Source: a virus. From it: 27,039 nt of DNA. The notes under the pieces were generated by a model. It had not been told where the DNA came from and did not search any database. It saw nothing but the letters and a program-made list of their open reading frames with translations. Within the stretch, counting starts at the first letter, position 1, and each line of letters starts with the position of its first letter. Shown here in pieces: positions 24,071-27,039 of this stretch. Position numbers and translations under genes: made by a program. The stretch is taken from positions 1-27,039 of IMG/VR virus record IMGVR_UViG_3300044625_001174; one strand, given 5' to 3'.

Positions 24071-24806
24071 TCCCGTTGAAAACGTCAATAGTATCAGAGT
24101 CGGATTGTTTCGGTTGTTTGTTGTTGAATCCCTTCCCGATTTGGTAGGTTTTGTTCGATTTGGTTTTTTTTCCATTTACGGGACTTTCTCCGAGTTCCGT
24201 GAGTAAGTCCTCATAGAACGTCCGAAGTGTCGGGAAACGTGTCCAAAACGGGTCGTTTGGGTCTGATTTGATATCGACAATAAGTTGGTGGAGATGGGGA
24301 AGGGTTAAGGTCGTCAAATCGAGGGTGAGTGCTTCCTTGAATTTCGTGTAGTCTGCGGTGCTCATAATCAGACCTTCGGTGAATCCCTTGATGGATATTT
24401 CTCGTTTGTCCGTGTAGCGAACCAATATCCCGTTGGAAGTTTTTACACTTCGGTTCTTAATCCACTTTGGGTATTCGTATTTGGGTTTCTTAATCTTGAC
24501 CTGCTCGACCCCTACCACTCTACCACGCTCGTCTGTAATTTTCTTGTCGAGAATTAGACTCTCGTCCAATAGTTCCTTGGAGAGGATTTTGAAATACTCC
24601 TCGGGATTCAACAGAGAGTCTGAATCAACCTTGTCCCAAACCCAATGATTTTGATTTTCTTCCAAGAAATTACAGAGTGAGTAAAAGATTTTATCCTCAC
24701 GAGTTCCGTAATCGTGATTCTTGTTGAAGTAAGGGAGAACCTGCTTCCAAAGTTCTCTCATCATACTTTCTCCGTGTGCTTCAAATGCTCCGATGTTTGC
24801 TTCCAT
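24066..24806 (-). CDS. Protein of unknown function, replication-linked by position
   Basis: A 246-residue protein, 6 nt after the replication initiator stops. The N-terminal half is helical and aromatic (MRELWKQVLPYFNKNHDYGT, FYSLCNFLEENQNHWVWDKV, LNPEEYFKILSKELL). The middle has a basic segment (QVKIKKPKYEYPKWIKNRSV), and about 160-215 form another helical domain (YTKFKEALTLDLTTLTLPHL, FWTRFPTLRTFYEDLL). The end is a Lys/Asn/Gln-rich tail. No Walker or nuclease motif is seen, so it is not an obvious helicase or helicase loader. By analogy with lambda O-P the place next to the initiator suggests a partner that recruits the host helicase, but the sequence alone does not show that. Confidence 0.6.
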   Translation of the reverse strand: MEANIGAFEAHGESMMRELWKQVLPYFNKNHDYGTREDKIFYSLCNFLEENQNHWVWDKVDSDSLLNPEEYFKILSKELLDESLILDKKITDERGRVVGVEQVKIKKPKYEYPKWIKNRSVKTSNGILVRYTDKREISIKGFTEGLIMSTADYTKFKEALTLDLTTLTLPHLHQLIVDIKSDPNDPFWTRFPTLRTFYEDLLTELGESPVNGKKTKSNKTYQIGKGFNNKQPKQSDSDTIDVFNGI

Positions 24807-24812
24807 TTTTTT

Positions 24813-25598
24813 TTAGATTTTAATTCCTTTACGTTTCATTTCTTCTTCAAAGATACGAATTTTATCCTGATTCGTCAAAACAGGTTTTGGTTTGGGTCTC
24901 CTTGAGATTTGTTTAATCGTCTTCCATTCCCATACCTTATCCTCCAAAAAATAGTGAAGTGATTTTTTCTCCGCTTGGTTTTCCTTGAGGTAAATCTCAT
25001 AGAACGGGAGAGAGTTCTTTGCGTCAAGTTTTTCCTTGTCAGTCATCTTTTCCCATCGTTGGAATCCCCAACCCAAGTGAGCATCCTCGTCTTTGTATTC
25101 TTCAACGAAAGATAAAAAATCGGAGGGGTGGAAGTGGTTTCCACCATATACTCCCTCTACTCTACTCTCTTTTATATCTTCTTTTATATCTACTCTTATA
25201 TTGGTGGAAATGGTTTCCGCTTGGGTGGAAGTAGTTTCCATAGGGGTGGAAGTAGTTTCCATAGGGGTGGAAATCATTTCCATAGGGGTGGAAGTATTTT
25301 CCACCCCATCTGAAATCTCACAAGAAGGTGGAAGGTCAATGTAAAGTGGAGTCTTCAAGAGTTTGATGATTCTTCCATTTGAGGAATATGTCAATTCAAC
25401 ATATCCCTCTTTAACGAATTTGCTCAAGATAGTTCGTATTGTTCTATCACTACAACAACATTTTTTTGCTGCATAGTCATTAGCGAAACAAATCCTCTGT
25501 TTATTCTCGTGGAGAGAAACAATCAACGACATCAACGCATTTTCAGTCAGAGTAAATTCAACGAAATTGTAAAGTTTGATGTATGGTTGTGTTTTCAT
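24813..25598 (-). CDS. Winged-helix replication initiator (lambda O-like organisation)
   Basis: A 261-residue protein. Residues 10-85 are a winged-helix domain (LTENALMSLIVSLHENKQRI, CFANDYAAKKCCCSDRTIRT, FVKEGYVELTYSSNGRIIKL). This is the pattern seen in phage initiators and DnaD/RepA_N-type proteins. Residues 101-132 are a repetitive 7-residue unit (STPMETT-like) encoded by the 21-bp iterons at 25203-25305. Residues 153-235 form a helical domain (PSDFLSFVEEYKDEDAHLGW, HYFLEDKVWEWKTI), probably for partner contact. The C-terminus is basic. In lambda O the N-terminal domain binds iterons located in its own gene, and the same arrangement appears here. It overlaps the HTH gene by 4 nt (ATGA). 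Confidence 0.75.
   Translation of the reverse strand: MKTQPYIKLYNFVEFTLTENALMSLIVSLHENKQRICFANDYAAKKCCCSDRTIRTILSKFVKEGYVELTYSSNGRIIKLLKTPLYIDLPPSCEISDGVENTSTPMEMISTPMETTSTPMETTSTQAETISTNIRVDIKEDIKESRVEGVYGGNHFHPSDFLSFVEEYKDEDAHLGWGFQRWEKMTDKEKLDAKNSLPFYEIYLKENQAEKKSLHYFLEDKVWEWKTIKQISRRPKPKPVLTNQDKIRIFEEEMKRKGIKI
25127..25305. repeat. Putative replication origin: six iterons and AT-rich stretch
   Basis: Six copies of GGTGGAA-N3/5-TTTCC(A) lie in the initiator gene. They start at 25127, 25203, 25224, 25245, 25266 and 25287. The last five are spaced exactly 21 bp, two helical turns, so they lie on one face of the DNA. Each is itself a partial palindrome. Copy 1 is GGTGGAAGTGGTTTCCACC, with 7-bp arms. 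Between copies 1 and 2 (about 25146-25202) is a pyrimidine-rich, T-rich stretch with TTTATATCTTCTTTTATATC, a good candidate unwinding element. The layout is that of iteron origins placed in the initiator gene. Confidence 0.75.
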
Positions 25599-25786
25599 TT
25601 CTCGATTTCAATGTGAGACCAACGTGCGTTTTTATCCATAGGGTCTTTCATTCCCAACCAAATCTTTCCAATCTGACCTCTTGAGACCATATACTTGTTT
25701 GCGATTTCTTGTTGAGTGTAGTCTCCTGTCTCCAAGAGGATTTTAATTTTACGAACTTGATTTGGGGTTAGTTTGATTCGTGGCAT
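25595..25786 (-). CDS. Small helix-turn-helix DNA-binding protein
   Basis: A 63-residue protein, almost all HTH (PRIKLTPNQVRKIKILLETG, DYTQQEIANKYMVSRGQIGK, IWLGMKDPMD). The pattern Leu-x-x-x-Gln-Val-x-x-Ile and Gln-x-x-Ile-Ala-x-x-x-x-Val-Ser is like small phage regulators, and the protein at 20917-21273 begins in the same way. It is at the head of the replication transcript, with its ATG overlapping the stop of the 46-aa gene (TAATG) and its stop overlapping the initiator start. It may autoregulate this operon or help at the origin next to it. Confidence 0.7.
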   Translation of the reverse strand: MPRIKLTPNQVRKIKILLETGDYTQQEIANKYMVSRGQIGKIWLGMKDPMDKNARWSHIEIEK

Positions 25787-25926
25787 TATTTCTCGATTTT
25801 GTATTTGAAGTTTATGTTGCGTTCTGTTTGGAGGTCATTTTTCCATTCAATGTCCTTCGCACAAATATAATCTTTAGCCGACATATTTGACGACCATAGA
25901 ATATGGGATTGTTTTTTTGTTTTCAT
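25786..25926 (-). CDS. First gene of the replication operon, small unknown protein
   Basis: A 46-residue ORF: MKTKKQSHILWSSNMSAKDY, ICAKDIEWKNDLQTERNINF, KYKIEK. It is basic and has no known family. Three points support it. AGGAG lies 5 nt before the ATG at 25926, one of the few Shine-Dalgarno-like sites here. A TAATG overlap joins it to the HTH gene. It also begins right after the divergent promoter region. It may be a small leader gene that couples translation of the HTH protein and initiator. Confidence 0.6.
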   Translation of the reverse strand: MKTKKQSHILWSSNMSAKDYICAKDIEWKNDLQTERNINFKYKIEK

Positions 25927-25946
25927 TTTGCTCCTATCTTTCCTAA

Positions 25947-25976
25947 TAAATATAACACAAATCGAAAAAAGTCAAT
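25947..25976 (-). promoter_or_regulatory. Probable leftward promoter of the replication operon
   Basis: In minus-strand sense it reads ATTG (25976-25973), 18 nt, TATATTTA (25954-25947). Each box differs by one base from the TTTG / TAnnTTTG consensus. It is placed about 20 nt before the ATG at 25926 and divergent from the rightward promoter at 25976-26006. The two share the palindrome at 25974-25991. Confidence 0.45.
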
Positions 25977-25991
25977 TTGTAGGAACAAATT
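25974..25991. promoter_or_regulatory. Palindromic operator candidate
   Basis: A perfect inverted repeat, AATTTGT-AGGA-ACAAATT, overlaps the -33 TTTG of the rightward promoter and touches the upstream box of the leftward promoter. A dimeric repressor here could control both promoters. A further half-like ACAAAT lies at about 25957-25962. The nearby HTH proteins or the plus-strand gene product are candidate binders. Confidence 0.5.
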
Positions 25992-26006
25992 TTTTTACTA
26001 TCTTTG
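25976..26006 (+). promoter_or_regulatory. Bacteroidota-type promoter for the plus-strand gene
   Basis: TTTG (25976-25979), 19 nt, TATCTTTG (25999-26006) is an exact consensus match. The ATG of the plus-strand gene is only 5 nt after the -7 box, so the transcript would be leaderless or nearly so. Confidence 0.8.
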
Positions 26007-26011
26007 AGCCT

Positions 26012-26329
26012 ATGGAAAACAAACGACCACTAAAAAGAAGTCTCACCCTCCCTATAGAGGACGGATACTTGAGTGTTTTTGTATGGGGATATATCCTCGA
26101 CCCCTTCAACGAATACTACGAAGTTCAGGTTTTTACCGAGGGGAAGTGGGAGCAGAAGATTTTCTACACCCCAAAGAAGGTTATTTCTTTTTTTCGTCTT
26201 TACCGAAAGGTTGTCTCATCGCTTCCCTCATCTGTTCTGCGTGTTCTTGACAAATCTGCTGACGAAGTGCTACTTGAGGTATTGAACGGGACAACCTTCC
26301 AGTCGAGCACCGAACCACATATCCAATAA
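26012..26329 (+). CDS. Only plus-strand gene: small protein of unknown function
   Basis: A 105-residue ORF from ATG 26012, chosen because it lies 5 nt after a consensus promoter; a longer in-frame start at 25928 would run through that promoter. The first 60 residues read as a compact beta-rich protein (KRPLKRSLTLPIEDGYLSVF, VWGYILDPFNEYYEVQVFTE, GKWEQKIFYTPKKV). The rest (SSVLRVLDKSADEVLLEVLN, GTTFQSSTEPHIQ) is less certain, because a protein-like minus-strand frame covers it. I see no HTH and recognise no family. Its lone orientation, opposite the replication operon, is where phages often place a regulator or a host-takeover gene. Confidence 0.6.
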   Translation: MENKRPLKRSLTLPIEDGYLSVFVWGYILDPFNEYYEVQVFTEGKWEQKIFYTPKKVISFFRLYRKVVSSLPSSVLRVLDKSADEVLLEVLNGTTFQSSTEPHIQ

Positions 26330-26365
26330 GGGATTCTCCTCTGCGGTAAGTTGGTAATAAGTCAT
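26181..26365 (-). pseudogene. Small split-frame ORF (frameshifted or programmed)
   Basis: Two consecutive minus-strand frames read as one small protein. From ATG 26365 there is MTYYQLTAEENPLLDMWFGA, then RLEGCPVQYLK and a TAG at 26272-26270. In the -1 frame, open across that TAG, it continues VALRQQICQEHAEQMREAMR and ends QPFGKDEKKK at 26181. The first part of the second frame (from ATG 26369) is Arg/Ser-rich and does not look like protein. Joined, they would give about 60 residues, plausible for a small gene after the head-completion protein. A point indel, an assembly error or a -1 shift could each explain it. It lies antisense to the plus-strand gene. Confidence 0.35.
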
Positions 26366-26417
26366 TCATTCGATTCTACCCTGTTTTTCTTTGATTTGCG
26401 GGACTTTCTCCCCCTCG

Positions 26418-26978
26418 TTAATACCAACACATATTATTATAAGAGAACCTTCGTCCTTGACCTAAAACGAGACCTCCTCCACGGAACTTGTTTTTCGCAG
26501 ATGCAGGTTGTTCTCCGTTGTAGGAAACGTATTGGTATTGAGGGAAAAATTGTTGATTCCACCATAACCAATCTCTACAACGCTCAGACCAATAGGTTGC
26601 GTAGTCTTCCATCTCGTTCTTCAAAGTCTTGTAGAGTGAGAGGTCAGCACTTGAAGCGAATTCTGCGGTTTCTTGGGACAATCCCTTGTTTGCATATTTT
26701 GCTAACAGATTCGTGGTGAGGTATTTCGCAGTCCAAAACAACACAACATTCTGAAGGTAGGTATCCATCAGGTATTTGTAGTTCGAGTATTGAGGGAGAT
26801 TCATCTGATTATTGACAATCAAGTCGTTGATGAAGTTGTAGAGTTTGTCTCCCAACAAATCTCTTGCGTTAATAAAGTGTGCTTGTTGAAGAGCAGGTTG
26901 AATATTCCCACTTAACAACGAGTATTCTACAGGGAGGTTATTTCGAACATAACTCTCGTCAATCCAATAAATCATCAT
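26418..26978 (-). CDS. Putative head-completion/connector protein (DUF6712-like)
   Basis: A 186-residue protein. The opening YVRNNLPVEYSLLSGNIQPA, then LQQAHFINARDLLGDKLYNF (about 9-48), matches in order the helix, loop and helix of small head-completion proteins of Bacteroidota phages (I would place it in the DUF6712 group). These usually have I-x-x-A-x-x-x-x-I-x-x-x-L-G-x-x-x-Y. The rest is helical and rich in Trp/Tyr (LFWTAKYLTTNLLAKYANKG, ATYWSERCRDWLWWNQQFFP), and the end is Gly/Arg-rich (GGGLVLGQGRRF). Such adaptors lie under the portal and usually follow the capsid gene, but here it is far from it. The start overlaps the preceding stop (ATGA). Confidence 0.5.
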   Translation of the reverse strand: MMIYWIDESYVRNNLPVEYSLLSGNIQPALQQAHFINARDLLGDKLYNFINDLIVNNQMNLPQYSNYKYLMDTYLQNVVLFWTAKYLTTNLLAKYANKGLSQETAEFASSADLSLYKTLKNEMEDYATYWSERCRDWLWWNQQFFPQYQYVSYNGEQPASAKNKFRGGGLVLGQGRRFSYNNMCWY

Positions 26979-27039
26979 TTTAGGTTATACGAATTAAACT
27001 TGTTGATTATTTTGACAGGTTGATTGAACTTCAATGCGA
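26975..27039 (-). CDS. C-terminal end of an upstream gene (5' part outside window)
   Basis: An open minus-strand frame enters from the right edge and ends at TGA 26977-26975, overlapping the ATG of the next gene. Only 20 residues are visible (ALKFNQPVKIINKFNSYNLK). That is too few to identify the protein. The coupling by ATGA suggests that it belongs to the same structural transcript as the head-completion-like gene. Confidence 0.5.
   Translation of the reverse strand, partial: ALKFNQPVKIINKFNSYNLK

Noticed and set aside
23915-24175. Minus-strand ORF of 86 residues across the gap
   Set aside because: It starts inside the 246-aa gene in another frame and has the odd Ser/Thr/Arg and Cys/Phe composition of a shadow.
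25127-25305. CRISPR-like array
   Set aside because: The period is only 21 bp with no variable spacers of normal size, no cas genes lie nearby, and the repeats encode part of a protein.
25093-25344. Plus-strand ORFs with repeated Val-Ser-Ile or Gly-Gly-Ser units
   Set aside because: They are shadows of the iteron DNA, which is better explained as an origin inside the initiator gene.
25866-25873. TATATTTG box on the minus strand inside the 46-aa gene
   Set aside because: No TTTG lies 18-21 nt upstream of it, and the site is coding.
26366-26417. Terminator after the head-completion-like gene
   Set aside because: Only a 4-bp stem can be formed and no T-run follows on the minus strand.
1-27039. 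Window as a complete circular genome joined at its ends
   Set aside because: Joining the ends puts the left-edge and right-edge partial genes in different frames, and a portal and other essential genes are missing.

Overview
The window is a stretch of a tailed bacteriophage genome (Caudoviricetes) with very dense gene packing. All but one of the genes are read on the minus strand, from right to left. Many neighbours are coupled by ATGA or TAATG start/stop overlaps. Tape measure, tube, capsid and terminase genes are present and no sheath gene is seen, so a siphovirus-like particle is the simplest reading. The host is most likely a member of the Bacteroidota (Flavobacterium-like). Three promoters match the TTTG-N19/20-TAnnTTTG consensus of that phylum, most starts lack a strong Shine-Dalgarno, and several structural proteins are of kinds typical of Bacteroidota phages.

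Layout from right to left. At 27039-26418 an upstream gene ends and a small head-completion-like protein follows. At 26365-26012 lies the only plus-strand gene, driven by a consensus promoter that overlaps a palindrome, with a split-frame minus-strand ORF opposite it. At 25926-24066 is an early/replication block: a 46-aa protein, a 63-aa HTH protein, a winged-helix replication initiator that carries six iteron-like repeats and an AT-rich stretch inside its own gene (a lambda O-like origin), and a 246-aa unknown. At 23934-20667 are small unknown proteins (zinc-ribbon, membrane/coiled-coil, HTH), several too short for routine calling, with two internal consensus promoters and one structured 5' leader. 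At 20654-19021 are the small and large terminase subunits.

The remaining late genes run in an unusual order. First come a ribbon-helix-helix-like protein and a tail-assembly-chaperone-like gene with a -1 frameshift extension. Then follow a tail-completion-like protein with an appended domain, a gp10-like protein, a 761-aa tail protein with a Cys-rich insertion, an 846-aa tail protein and the 1053-aa tape measure. Only after these come the head genes: an 825-aa composite XkdF-like protease, a scaffold and the major capsid protein, followed by the tail tube. A strong intrinsic terminator (3614-3641) follows the tube gene. Beyond it lie an 83-aa protein and three fibre-like proteins, the last a beta-propeller of delta-60 type repeats that runs off the left edge.

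Two themes stand out. The structural proteins are heavily decorated: Thr/Pro-rich linkers occur in four genes, Cys-rich repeats interrupt one tail protein, and about 400 residues interrupt the protease. Control is compact: iterons in a coding region, a frameshift, and promoters inside genes. No portal, polymerase, integrase, lysis enzyme, tRNA or CRISPR array was recognised. All functional names come from reading motifs by eye, without database searches.
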